NCBI GenBank assembly: GCA_944989445.1
Contig: CALYLW010000341.1
Coordinates: 1,192,132-1,256,131, forward strand
Direction: 5' to 3'
Length of the DNA: 64,000 bases
DNA from: Ampullaceana balthica
Taxonomy: Eukaryota > Mollusca > Gastropoda > Lymnaeidae
Shown: in pieces, positions 1-9,680 of the stretch
Layout of the letters: each line of letters starts with the position of its first letter
How positions within the stretch are numbered: the stretch's first letter is position 1
Notes under the pieces: model-generated
The model's database searches: none
What the model was told of the DNA's origin: nothing
What the model saw: the letters and a program-made list of their open reading frames with translations, nothing else
Made by a program: the position numbers and the translations under genes

Positions 1-33
1 GAACTCAAAACACGCTCTTTGAGTTCGTGAAAT

Positions 34-88
34 ATGTTCTCCCGATGTTACAGCGGCGTTTTTCTGTTGGCATTGTGTGCGTCTAGAG
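34..88 (+). CDS. Receptor exon 1: start codon and signal peptide
   Basis: The ATG at 34 opens 18 codons reading MFSRCYSGVFLLALCASR plus one base, followed by a perfect donor GTAAGT at 89. An in-frame TGA at 28-30 just upstream makes this ATG the only available start in the exon. The peptide has a hydrophobic core (GVFLLALCA), as a secretory signal peptide should. The leftover G joins the two bases AT at 6061 to give an Asp codon, so the phase fits exon 2. A roughly 55-bp signal-peptide exon is usual in nAChR genes. Only 33 bases precede it, so the promoter and 5' UTR are outside the window. The call is inferred from phase and composition, since a signal peptide exon has no conserved motif. 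Confidence 0.72.
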
Positions 89-956
89 GTAAGTGCTTTA
101 CATCAACATCTCGTGGATATAATGGTCTTGGCTTTTTAAACTCTTTGAAATAACGGCATACCGCACGAAATTTGTAGTTTTTTTGAACTTTTTGCCACAT
201 GGGCAGACGCTGCCACAAATTAATGACTCTAAACGATACGATTTAAAAAATTTAAAAAAAATTTTTTTTGGGGGGGGGTCGTATTTTTACAATCTTTCAA
301 AGCAGGTTCTGGTCGCTGAAGACATATTACTAAGCTTAGATGAATAGGAATCATCAAAAGAACTTTTAAAAGTTTGCATGAAACAGCCTACAACAAATAA
401 AGAGTACTGAGATTTAAAAAGATAAAAGAGATAAGAGATTTTTTTAACAAATCCTAAAAATATTTGTCTGTCGAAAGAGAAAAAAAAAGGAAATAGCACA
501 TTTTGAGTCGCTGTTTGTTTTTTAACTCTTTTTTTGAAATAGCCAAAATAAGGATGTGCTGCACCATCAAAGGACAAAGTTGGGTTACATAAAGCATGTA
601 AACGCTCATCTCTTCTTCTCCTCCAATACTATTTGCTCTCGTATTATCATTCACTTGTCTTTTTTTTATATAAAGAAAAATTCTTATTTGCTGGATTGGT
701 TTGAAATTGTTCAAATTTATGTGAAGCTTCAAATCGGGGATTTCTAAGACAAAATGTTTTTTCTTTATCAGCGATTGTTATTGAACAACGGTGGCCAAAC
801 TGCGGCTCTCGAGCCGCGTGCGGCTAATCTGTGTTCACATTTCAACTCCCGAAAAATCTATGAATTTAGAACCTTGAAATATTTACTTTTTTTTAATGCA
901 AGATTTTTTTTTAAATGACTGAAACAATGGATGAAAAAAAAACTTTTAAATACCTG
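89..956. other. Intron 1 start, no gene seen
   Basis: Noncoding AT-rich intron sequence with homopolymer runs. At about 790-835 a motif GTGGCCAAACTGCGGCTCTC resembles the terminal part of hAT-type MITEs, but I cannot find its other end. Short open frames here have no recognisable content. Confidence 0.4.
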
Positions 957-1250
957 TGTTAAGTTCTGGGTAATTGTATGACTCAGAAGGCTAAACTCAA
1001 CAAGTCAAAACACCATCAGAATAATCTATATTTTAATTTAACAAAGAAATCCTTCTACACACAATAATAGCAACGCTCTCCTTGCTATAAACCACAATAC
1101 TGGCACTCCAGCATATTTCTCCTATCGACGTCATCTCTGCCAGGCTACGTCACACCAAGAATGTCTCAATATAATGCGCATCGCGCAACAGTATAAAATT
1201 AGCATTCCCAAAGCGGGGAAACCCCATTAAACTATAATATTTCCCTGACA
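957..1250 (-). repeat. Probable 3' LTR of the Ty3/gypsy-like element
   Basis: Read on the minus strand, a purine tract AAGAGGGGGGATA is followed by TGTCAGGGAAATAT (5' edge at 1250), the usual polypurine-tract/LTR border. The minus-strand end near 957 reads CCCAGAACTTAACA, so the unit begins TG and ends CA over about 294 bp. No second LTR is seen at the upstream end of the element, so the copy is incomplete. Boundaries are read by eye. Confidence 0.5.
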
Positions 1251-2104
1251 TATCCCCCCTCTTCACTTTAGATTTAACTCACGGAGTTAAATCTATACCC
1301 TGAAATTTATAGCAACTCAAAAATGCATTCAGAAAATATAAATAGTGACGTAGTGACGTTAAAGTATGTCACAACAATGTTTAAAATACAACTAAAAATA
1401 TAAAATGTGAAAATTGAAATAAAAAATAAAACAACATGTTCATAACAAGATTGTTTATAATTAAAATATTATTCATTATACTGAGCTCTCCTTTCTAAAA
1501 AAAAACTTCTTTCTGACAACAACAAAAAATCAATTATTCCTTGGTCGTTCTCTGAACAAGGCATATGTTATGGGATAAAATCGTATCCAACATAACAACA
1601 CTGCTTTTTCTTTTAACACCAGCATAAATAATGTGTAAATAATGTGCAAAACAAACATTTATTGCAGCAATCCATTATCATTAGAAAAAAAATACAATTC
1701 TTGACATAAAACATGAGCAATTAAAAAGAATGCATAATAGTTATAAACATGGGGGGGGGGTGTAAATTTTTTTGTCTTTACCACCCATAAGAAAATAAAA
1801 AAGTATTTTTTTTTATGTTCCTCAGAAGTAACATCATTATTTGTTTTTAACCATATTTTCATTATTGTCTTCATTTCCTTACCCCCACCCCACAAGTCTA
1901 GACAAACAATCTGCTATTACATTATGTTCCCCTTTGATATACTGTACTTCGAAATAAAACTCATGGAGTATTAATAACCATCTTGTTATTCTTGAGTTAG
2001 TGTAGGTAGCTGTTCTTAGATACTTTAAGGCCTGTTGATTGCATTGTAAAATAAATCTTGAACCCAATAAATAATTTGCCAATTTTTGTACAGCCCTTAA
2101 TTAT

Positions 2105-2201
<97 letters not shown>

Positions 2202-2225
2202 TCTCCCTCTCTATCTCTCTCTCCC

Positions 2226-2296
<71 letters not shown>

Positions 2297-4402
2297 AGTG
2301 GAATATCTTGTTTCCCTATCCATCAATTTTCTACTTATGAATTTGACTGGATGTAGAATTTTGTTCCTAGTTTGTAATAAGCACGCCCCTATACCTTTCG
2401 TGGACGCGTCTATTCTTACTATAAATATTGATTTATTGTATGGTAAAATTAAGATAGGCTCACTACTCACATATTTCTGTTGGCACTCACTCGTCCAACG
2501 GATATTATTTGGTTAACTTTTTTTGTAAGGTCGGTTAAGGGTGCCGATAGCATTGAAAAGTTAGGTATGAATTTATTGTAATAGGAAATGAGACCCACTA
2601 AACTTCTAACCTGTTTCTTCGTTTTTTGTCTCTCTATTTTCAACACTTTATGTACATTGACATATTCTGGTTTAAGAAGCCCCCCCCCTACCGTGTGTCC
2701 CAAAAAATTAATGGATGTTTTCCTTACTCTACCTTACTTGGTTTTACTGTAAACCCAGCTTCTTTCAGGATTTCAAAAACTTGCCGTAGGGTCTCAATAT
2801 GTTTTTTCCCAATCCTCTGTATGCACAGATATGTCATCAAAATAAGTCTCTACATTTTCTAACTGACTGAAGAGTTTTCTCATTATTCTGTTAAATGTTG
2901 CTGAGGCGGTCGATAATCCGCAGGGCATGTGCTTGAATAGATATAACGCATCTGGTCCTTGAAATACTGTATATTCTTGGCTATCTTTGTGTAGTGGTAT
3001 TTGCCATTAACCTTTTGTTAAATCTAACTAACTGAAATAACTTGATTTTGTCATGTTGTTTAATATATCCTCTGGTTTTGGAATGACTTCCGCAATGGTT
3101 TTCGTTATGCTGTTAAGTTTTCTGTATTCGACGCACGAGCCATCTTTCTTTTTAATTAATATCAAGGGTGAAGAATATGGTGATTTGGATTCTTCAATGA
3201 TACCCAACTGTAACATCACCTTGATTTCTTCCTTTAATTTCTCTGTCATATGCGATCGAATGTTGTAAGGTTTTAATGTTATCGGTTTATTATCCGAGAG
3301 TTCGATTTTATTTTCACCTACTATTGTTTTTTCAGGAATCTCGGAAAACGCTTCTTTAAATTCCTCCACTATCTTCTGTATTTCGTCTTTTTTTTCTCTA
3401 TTCAAATCAATATTAATATCTAGCTCTGTGGTTTTTCCTTATCATTTATTGTTGGTACGGAAAATTCTTCCCCCTCTCCACTGTTCTCGGTTATTACTAC
3501 TGCTGCCCCGCCAGGCATAATTTATTCGTACTACCATTAACGACATTTTGTCCATTTCTCTCAAGGTATTTGCCAATTCTATTGATGTGGTAAATCTTTT
3601 TTTCTTTTCCCCCTATTTATCTCAACATTAAATTTTGACAATACCTTGGTCACTTCATAAGGTCCATCTGAATACAAAGCCAATTTCTTCCCTTTTTTTT
3701 TGGCTTTAGAAGTAATACTTTGTCTCCCGCGTGAATGTCTTTCTTAACTGTATGTCGATCATAGTACATTATATTCCTAACTGTCTGCGCTAATGTGTTC
3801 GCTCGTGCCTTTTCTAACCCTGTTGTTATTATTGTGTGTAGGAGGATTTCTTTGTTTGTATAGTGCATTTCTCCTGCCAGTGGCATAACTTTCTTCCTAA
3901 TACTATTTCCGTGCACTCCGTCTTCCCCTCGCCCAATTTTTTGTAGTCATCTCTGCATGTTTGGAGAGTCTCTCGCGTACTCTCTCTGGTTGAAGCGTGC
4001 ACCCGTCTGCCTTCCCCTGTATACTTCTGTTCCAGCCTGTGTTCAAGCCTTATTTCCCAGACGTCCAGGGCCGTTATTTCTCCAGTGTCCCTCTCGTCCA
4101 CATATAAAACAAACCCCCTGTCCCATTGTTAATCTACCTTCTGCTGACCTCATTCTAGTTCTGTTTTGACCTCCCCATAGTTCTGCACTCCCGCCTGAAA
4201 AATTGGTTTTGCTATTCATGGCCACTCTATCTTGCCCTGTTGATTTGATGGTGTCAGTTTGGGTCAGCACACTTTCGCAACTCGTGTGCTTGTTTAATAA
4301 TACTGTTTTCACAATCTCTGGATTCATGTTTATGAGTAGTTTATTATGGCACATGAGGTATCGTAACCCCTCGTACGACATGTCTGTTCCTGTACTAGCC
4401 AC
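1251..4402 (-). mobile_element. Degenerate Ty3/gypsy-like LTR retrotransposon
   Basis: On the minus strand, in reading order: a gag-like segment with a damaged zinc knuckle (about 4402-4043; CFICGREGHW present, last Cys replaced); an integrase C-terminal segment with DRHTVKKDIHAGDKVLLL and a GPY-type motif (about 3916-3610); reverse transcriptase (about 3405-2700; SPYSSPLILIKKKDGS, active-site FDD near 2840); the connection region (SYYNKFIPNFS near 2600); and RNase H to about 1879 (ending GEHNVIADCLSRL). Frames are broken by stops, frameshifts and a (CT)n expansion. The protease and integrase catalytic core are not recognised. Integrase preceding reverse transcriptase is unusual for Ty3/gypsy and is known from Gmr1-like elements; deletion or rearrangement is the alternative. 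It lies in intron 1, antisense to the receptor. Confidence 0.8.
2107..2293. repeat. (CT)n microsatellite inside the RNase H region
   Basis: About 187 bp of nearly pure CT dinucleotides with a few CCCT and TATC interruptions. On the minus strand it sits where RNase H should read a Glu-Arg-Glu stretch, so it probably grew from a native GAGAGAG codon run in the retrotransposon. Confidence 0.97.
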
Positions 4403-4764
4403 CCAGTTGTCTAAGCTCCTTACAAATTGTAAATGAAATTATCACTCTGTAGCTTAAGGTAATTCCATTTCCCTCTATATCTCTCTGCACTATATCCTGC
4501 TTGCGTCAACAATGATTTGACGGTGTCATATTCATGATATTTTTTTCTGTCATCCTCTGTTAATAAGAATGCCTGTAGTCCCCGTCACTCGTACCTGTAA
4601 TTCGGCCAACCACTCTTCTTTAGCACTCCATTTTGCTGGGCAACATTTTCAAAATTGTCAATGTATTCGTCCCGATCAATACATCTGTCGTACTTTTGTA
4701 GGCTCTTCAGCAAGTGGTAATTTGCATTTTTGTATGTTTCTCCTCCTATTCCCTCTTCTTTTTA

Positions 4765-5257
4765 AAATCCTTTATATTAACTCGTGGTGTCTGCTTGCTT
4801 GCACCCTTGAACCCTTGCACCCTTGCTTGTTGACAAAAGTTTGGATCAATTTTAACCCACTTGCTCGTAAGCTAGCGAGCTGAAATTTTGCATGCAGTTT
4901 TGTACCGATGATAAAAACAATGTATCAAAATTTCAGATCGATCACATGTACCGTAATTGAATTATTGATTTTTTTAGATTATTTTATTTATTCCTATGCA
5001 TCATGTTATTTTTTTTAGATGAGTGTGTAAGGGTGCGCATTATATTGAACAACCTTTCTGTCGCGCAATAAGGTGCATATTTTATTGACAACACTTTTTA
5101 TAAACTTATTCCTGATCGGTTCGCATTATATTAAACCTGTTTTACGACACAATTTTGTAGTTTTTGGATGGTCTTGCGCTGCGTATTATAATGAACATTT
5201 TTTTAGTTATGTCTCGTACATAAAGGATTTATAGTAAAAAACTTGTTTTTTTACGGG
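4765..5257 (+). repeat. 0.5-kb repeat family, diverged copy
   Basis: Starts AAATCCTTTATATTAACTCG and ends with GGATTTATAGT...TTTTTTTACGGG. It shares the core TCAAAATTTCAGATCGATC with nine other sites in the window. The CTTG-rich region near 4790-4830 is where other copies carry a (TTGC)n. The first and last 13 bases are imperfect inverted repeats (AATCCTTTATA and TATAAAGGATT types). No coding capacity is seen; class unknown. Confidence 0.8.
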
Positions 5258-5563
5258 TTTTTTAAATGTTGCTATTCTTTGCTTCTAATCTCATTCTCTC
5301 TATTCCAATTTCATGACTTCTAATTTCTGCCGCTTCCTTTCTTCTCTTTTCTTCTCGTTTCTCTTCTGGAGAAATTTAAAATTTTGAGATTTAACGTAAG
5401 ATACTGAAGCTATGAGGCACATGAGCCAAAATGAGATAGTTCCAAACTCATAATAGTAACGTACAGAAACAGTAATTATGAAGTAAGGAAACAATATTAA
5501 TGAAGTCATGAAGTACTGGAACAAAATGATAAACTATTGAAACTCTTATCAAAAAGTAATAAT

Positions 5564-5764
5564 GTAACCACCTTTTCAGGCCACGGCGGCCTTTGGGGCA
5601 AGTGAAGTAGCGTTCACAAGTTTCATTTAGCCACAACTAACGAGTAAGGGATTGTGTAGCTAGTACAATGCCCCAGGGGCCTTGCCTGTATCGAGGTTCG
5701 GACCCGTGACTCCATCTTGCCTCGGTTCGGCAGTCAAGCGCGCTACTACTTAGACCACCGCGCC
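5564..5764 (-). mobile_element. tRNA-derived SINE (copy 1)
   Basis: On the minus strand it begins GGCGCGGTGGTCTAAGTAGT and contains a B-box-like GGGTCCGAACCTC about 55 bases on, the layout of an RNA polymerase III tRNA-type promoter. The middle contains TGTGAACGCTACTTCACTTG, almost the same as a block in the SINE at 21966-22240. Length about 200 bp. It is not a functional tRNA: the cloverleaf is incomplete and the sequence runs on into a non-tRNA body. Confidence 0.6.
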
Positions 5765-5890
5765 TTTTAATAGTTGATTTGGCCACTAAAATATTTTTTG
5801 GTTAGCACTCACGAGTTTATTATTCTTGATTTTTGAGCTCGGTCATTTACTGAGACGCTGGTTTTAAGGTTATAGACAGACTGACATGCA

Positions 5891-5965
5891 AACACACTGA
5901 TAGATAGATATGCATGCAGACAGACTGATAGACGTATGGATGAATGGATGGATGGATGGATGGAT
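5891..5965 (+). repeat. GATA/GGAT simple repeats
   Basis: Short GATAGATAGA and (GGAT)n stretches at 5900-5964, in intron 1 about 100 bases before exon 2. Confidence 0.85.
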
Positions 5966-6060
5966 TATGCCTTGTAACTGCGACGTTGCGAAATCCAGCT
6001 CAATGTAGCAAAATCCAATACTCTCTTGATATATTACTTTCCCCCTCATTTTAATTACAG

Positions 6061-6215
6061 ATATTCTTGTTTCTTCGCTGGGTGGAGCTCGAGAAATGAT
6101 AAATCTCCACGAGACGCTGTTCGACAACTACAGTGAAAGTGTTCGGCCCAGCCTCAACTACAGTCAACCGACTCGGGTCAACGTGACTCTGTGTGTGGCG
6201 ACCATTGTGGGACTC
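6061..6215 (+). CDS. Receptor exon 2: N-terminal ligand-binding domain
   Basis: The acceptor TTTTAATTACAG ends at 6060 and the donor GTGAGT begins at 6216. The exon encodes residues 20-70, from ILVSSLGGAREM to VNVTLCVATIVGL. The stretch INLHETLFDNYSESVRP is the N-terminal alpha helix and following turn of nAChR subunits (family pattern: L-hydrophobic-LF-x-YN-x-x-RP). RVNVTL corresponds to the first beta strand (family pattern V-x-V-x-hydrophobic). Three N-glycosylation sequons are visible (N41-Y-S, N51-Y-S, N59-V-T). The exon ends in phase 0. The internal ATG at 6096 is not the likely start, because the open frame continues back to a good acceptor. Confidence 0.9.
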
Positions 6216-6474
6216 GTGAGTACACGCTTTAGATTGAAACCCCACGTGATTTGATGAGGACTCTAGTCAAAACTTTCTGTTGCGAATCCTTTGAATAATA
6301 AAATAATTGAAAATTTTTCGTAAGCCCCGTTAAAACTGTAGGCCCCCGAAATACGTTTGCATTACTCGTGTGATGGCTGCGTGTTTACTGCAAATCAGAT
6401 GTTAAATAATTTGTTTACAAAGTTATTCCTGGCTTGGAGTCAGGGCCGTTTTAAGGTCTTTGTAGGCACTAGGC

Positions 6475-6865
6475 ACCCTGAGATTCCCAGGCTATAGGCC
6501 CCCTGATATTTGTAGGCAATAGGCACCCTGATATTTGTAGGTAATAGCCCTCTGATATTTGTAGGTAATAGCCCTCTGATATTTGTAGGTAATAGCCCTC
6601 TGATATTTGTAGGTAATAGCCCTCTGATATTTGTAGGTAATAGCCCTCTGATATTTGTAGGCAATAGACAACCTGATATTTGTAGTTAATAGGCACCCTG
6701 ATATTTGTAGCTAATAGGCACCCCTGATATTTGTAGCCAATAGGCACTCTGATATTTGTAGGGTATAGGCGACCTGATATTTGTAGGCAATAGGCGACCT
6801 GATATTTGTAGCCAATAGGCACCATGATATTCGTAGGAATTAGGCACCCCGATTTTCATAATAAG
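6475..6865. repeat. 24-26-bp minisatellite
   Basis: Tandem units of the type TGATATTTGTAGGTAATAGC, about 14 copies. Five central copies are nearly identical 24-mers (about 6537-6660), with 25-26-bp variants on both sides. Homogenised centre and diverged edges are typical of a unit that expanded by slippage or unequal exchange. Located in intron 2. Confidence 0.93.
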
Positions 6866-7135
6866 CTCTAGGCACCCTGATACCCCCCTCCAAAATTTTC
6901 TTTTAAAATAAATTGATATGAACTTTCAGACCATATGGGCCCCATTTGGCTAGCCTTATTAACATATTTATATATATATTTCTGCAAAAAGGAAGGCAAG
7001 GGCTCATAAATTGAATTAAATTCCATTACGTGCTGATAAATAAGTATCGCATTTTGAGCCAAGCTGAAAACGTAGAATCATAGACCGTATGTTATAGTAT
7101 ATGTACAAACTAAACCTAAGCACTGTGCATAGACC

Positions 7136-7185
7136 AGTTATGGCGAACCTATGGCAAGCGTGCCACAGTCAAGATGTGTACAAAT
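7136..7185 (+). mobile_element. hAT-type terminus fragment
   Basis: AGTTATGGCGAACCTATGGC resembles terminal sequences of hAT-type elements. No partner end was found. Low-confidence fragment. Confidence 0.3.
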
Positions 7186-7471
7186 GGCGTTTTCTTAAAC
7201 ACATTCACTCTGTTTCTTGTTTTGTTTTATATATTATTTTACTTTAAGAGTTTTTCAAGACTGTGAATCTTTGTGGGGATCCCGAAAAGGAGCGCATGGA
7301 AAATTGGTGTGCATTTATTTATACACGACTCGTTATCTGCAGAACCAGATACTGGACCAAGCGAGACTGACACGAATAATCTGCTACTGTTATTTTATTT
7401 ATGGCATAAGTGCTTGAATTACGGAAGAACTGATTTCATTGTAGTCAATTATCGTCTTCCATTCTCTAGAT

Positions 7472-7679
7472 CAGGGGTCTCTAAACTTTTCTGCCTAAGG
7501 GCCGCATTAACTGTCACACAGCAGTTTAGGGGCCGACTACTAACCCCCAACTACTAAGTTTGTGGTAAACTACAGGTATAAAAAGTTTATATATATTTTT
7601 TATTAAAAGGCCTCCAGGGCAGGATAGGAGGGCCTCGCGGGCCGCATCTGGCCCGTGGGCCGTAGTTTGGAGACCACTG
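7472..7679 (+). mobile_element. 208-bp hAT-type MITE with intact 8-bp target duplication
   Basis: The unit starts CAGGGGTCTCTAAAC and ends GTTTGGAGACCACTG, forming terminal inverted repeats. It is flanked by identical 8-bp direct repeats CTCTAGAT (7464-7471 and 7680-7687), the target-site duplication length of the hAT superfamily. A second, truncated copy begins at 17812. No coding capacity. Confidence 0.88.
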
Positions 7680-8112
7680 CTCTAGATTTTAGATCAATAA
7701 CGTGTGAGGCTAAAAAGATTTTTTAGAAATTATTTCCAACATCGTTTCACTAGCATAGTTTTTTTTTACTAAATACCTAACTGCATGATCTGTTCGATCC
7801 TCAAATTTTAAAAAAAAGAAAGAAAACCACCAGTGAAAATTTAAAATTCTTGATTTTTTTTTGGAACTGATCGAATAGAAAACCTAATGCAGCAGAAACA
7901 AATCAGAGTTAATGTTTGGTGCTAATGCACCGCACCAACTGCAACGTTTTTTATCAAGTACATGTACCCTAAACGTCAATACCTAAAGGTTGAAATAACC
8001 AAAGTATATGCAAATAATTCATACTTCTAATAACTTCATCCATGGAGTTAGTGTTATTTTCTCAATATAATAAACCAAGCCTTAAGGGACCGTGCTACAT
8101 CTCCTGAGACAT

Positions 8113-8117
8113 TGTGT

Positions 8118-8176
<59 letters not shown>

Positions 8177-8245
8177 TGTGTGTGTGTGTGTCTGTGTGTG
8201 TGTGTGTGTTTGTGTATGTGTGTTTGTGTGTTTGTATGGGATGGG
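8113..8245. repeat. (GT)n microsatellite
   Basis: Long TG-dinucleotide tract with occasional GGG, TCT and TTT interruptions, in intron 2. Confidence 0.97.
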
Positions 8246-8416
8246 TGTGGGTAGAGGTACGAGAAAATATGCAAATGTATTTAATCATTAACGTATATAT
8301 TGCCGAATGTTACATCGAAAGCCCCGAAGCTCATCTATAACCCATATACAAGAATTAGTGCACTGGTGAAATGGTCCCCTGTATATAACCTGCACAAATC
8401 TGTCAGTCGTCTACCA

Positions 8417-8603
8417 CAGTGCTTCTCAAATTTTTTACTATGGCCGACCGGCAGGAATATTTTCCATTGCGCCAGGGACCGGTGCACTATTTTCCTTGCA
8501 TTGACAATTTTTTTTCTCTCCTTTTTTATAATTTCTGCGGACCGGGCGGCGGATGGCCCACGGACCGGCATCGGTCCGCGGACCACCACTTTGAGAAGCA
8601 CTG
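8417..8603 (+). mobile_element. 187-bp hAT-type MITE
   Basis: Starts CAGTGCTTCTCAAA and ends TTTGAGAAGCACTG (perfect 14-bp terminal inverted repeats). Flanks are GTCTACCA (8409-8416) and GTCTAGCA (8604-8611), an 8-bp target duplication with one mismatch. The interior is GC-rich (GGACCGGT-type motifs) and has no open frame of its own. Confidence 0.87.
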
Positions 8604-8823
8604 GTCTAGCATATTCATAGGTGCAGTCGTAACTTCTTTACTAAACCTTGTGAGTGCAGAGAAAGCTTGGCAATAAATTAAGGGGAAAAAAAGTGTTCTT
8701 ATTTTTAAAATTATACTATTTACATAAAAGGAAAGCTGCAATAAAACAGATAATTGAACGTCTTGAATTTACAGAAATGTTTGTGTGTTTTAGTTGATAA
8801 TGGAGTTTTTTATTTGGTTTTTT

Positions 8824-9304
8824 AAAATCCTTTATATTAACTCGTGGTGTCTGCGGCCGACTGACCGACCTTGTCGCCAAAACTTTTGAGCGATTTTTAA
8901 CCGACTTGCTCGCAAGATAGCGAGCTGAAATTTTGCAGGCAGTTTCGTACCGATGATAAAAACAATGTATCAAAATTTCAGATCGATCGCATGTACCGTA
9001 ATTAAATTATTGATTTTTTAGATTATTTTATTTATTCCTATGTATCGTGCTATTTTTTGAGATAGAGCGTCGCGGTGCGTATTATATTGAACAGCCTTTC
9101 TGTCGCGCAATAAGGTGCGTATTTTATTGACAACTCTTTTTATAAACATATTCCTGATCGGTGCGCATTATATTAAACATGTTTTACGACACAACTGCAA
9201 TTTTGTATTTCTGGATGGTCTGGCGCTGCGTATTATAATGAACATTCTTTTAGTTACTTCTCGTACATAAAGGATTTATAGTCAAAAACTTGGTTTTTTA
9301 CGGG
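8824..9304 (+). repeat. 0.5-kb repeat family, copy with typical ends
   Basis: Begins AAATCCTTTATATTAACTCG, ends GTCAAAAACTTGGTTTTTTA plus CGGG. Very close to the copies in intron 8A except that the tetranucleotide tract is reduced. It contains the shared core around 8963-9010. Confidence 0.88.
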
Positions 9305-9574
9305 TTTTTCTTATTTTAAAAATATATTTGTTGAGAATTTCCATGTATTAAAGTATTGCATATTTACTTCGGGAAATAAATAAAGGCTTAAAGGTCTAGT
9401 TAAGCAGCATTTCAAAATCGTAGAGGCATTATCTCAATCTTATTATTACGATTGCACAAATAGTGTGGGGGGGGTGGAAGATGCTTCTCTAAAGAACACT
9501 GTGAAATAGTAAGCGGAAATATTTTATTCCCTTAAATCTTATCACATTGCTTTCATTCTTACTAACTTCATCAT

Positions 9575-9680
9575 ATTACACACACTCACACACACACACT
9601 CACACTCAAAGACACACACACAAACACACACACACTCACACACACACACAAGCACACAGACACACACACACACACACAAA
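9575..9680. repeat. (CA)n microsatellite with interruptions
   Basis: CACA-rich tract with ACTC, AAAG and AGAC interruptions, in intron 2. Confidence 0.9.

Noticed and set aside
2058..2516. 152-codon + strand frame rich in Ser and Leu
   Set aside because: Shadow of the (CT)n tract within the antisense retrotransposon.
5690..5764. A tRNA gene on the minus strand
   Set aside because: Only the A- and B-box layout is tRNA-like; the sequence continues into a SINE body shared with 21966-22240, so it is a SINE head. The same holds at 22185-22240.
6096..6098. ATG within exon 2 as the receptor's start
   Set aside because: It would leave no signal peptide, and the open frame runs back to a good acceptor whose phase fits exon 1 at 34-88.
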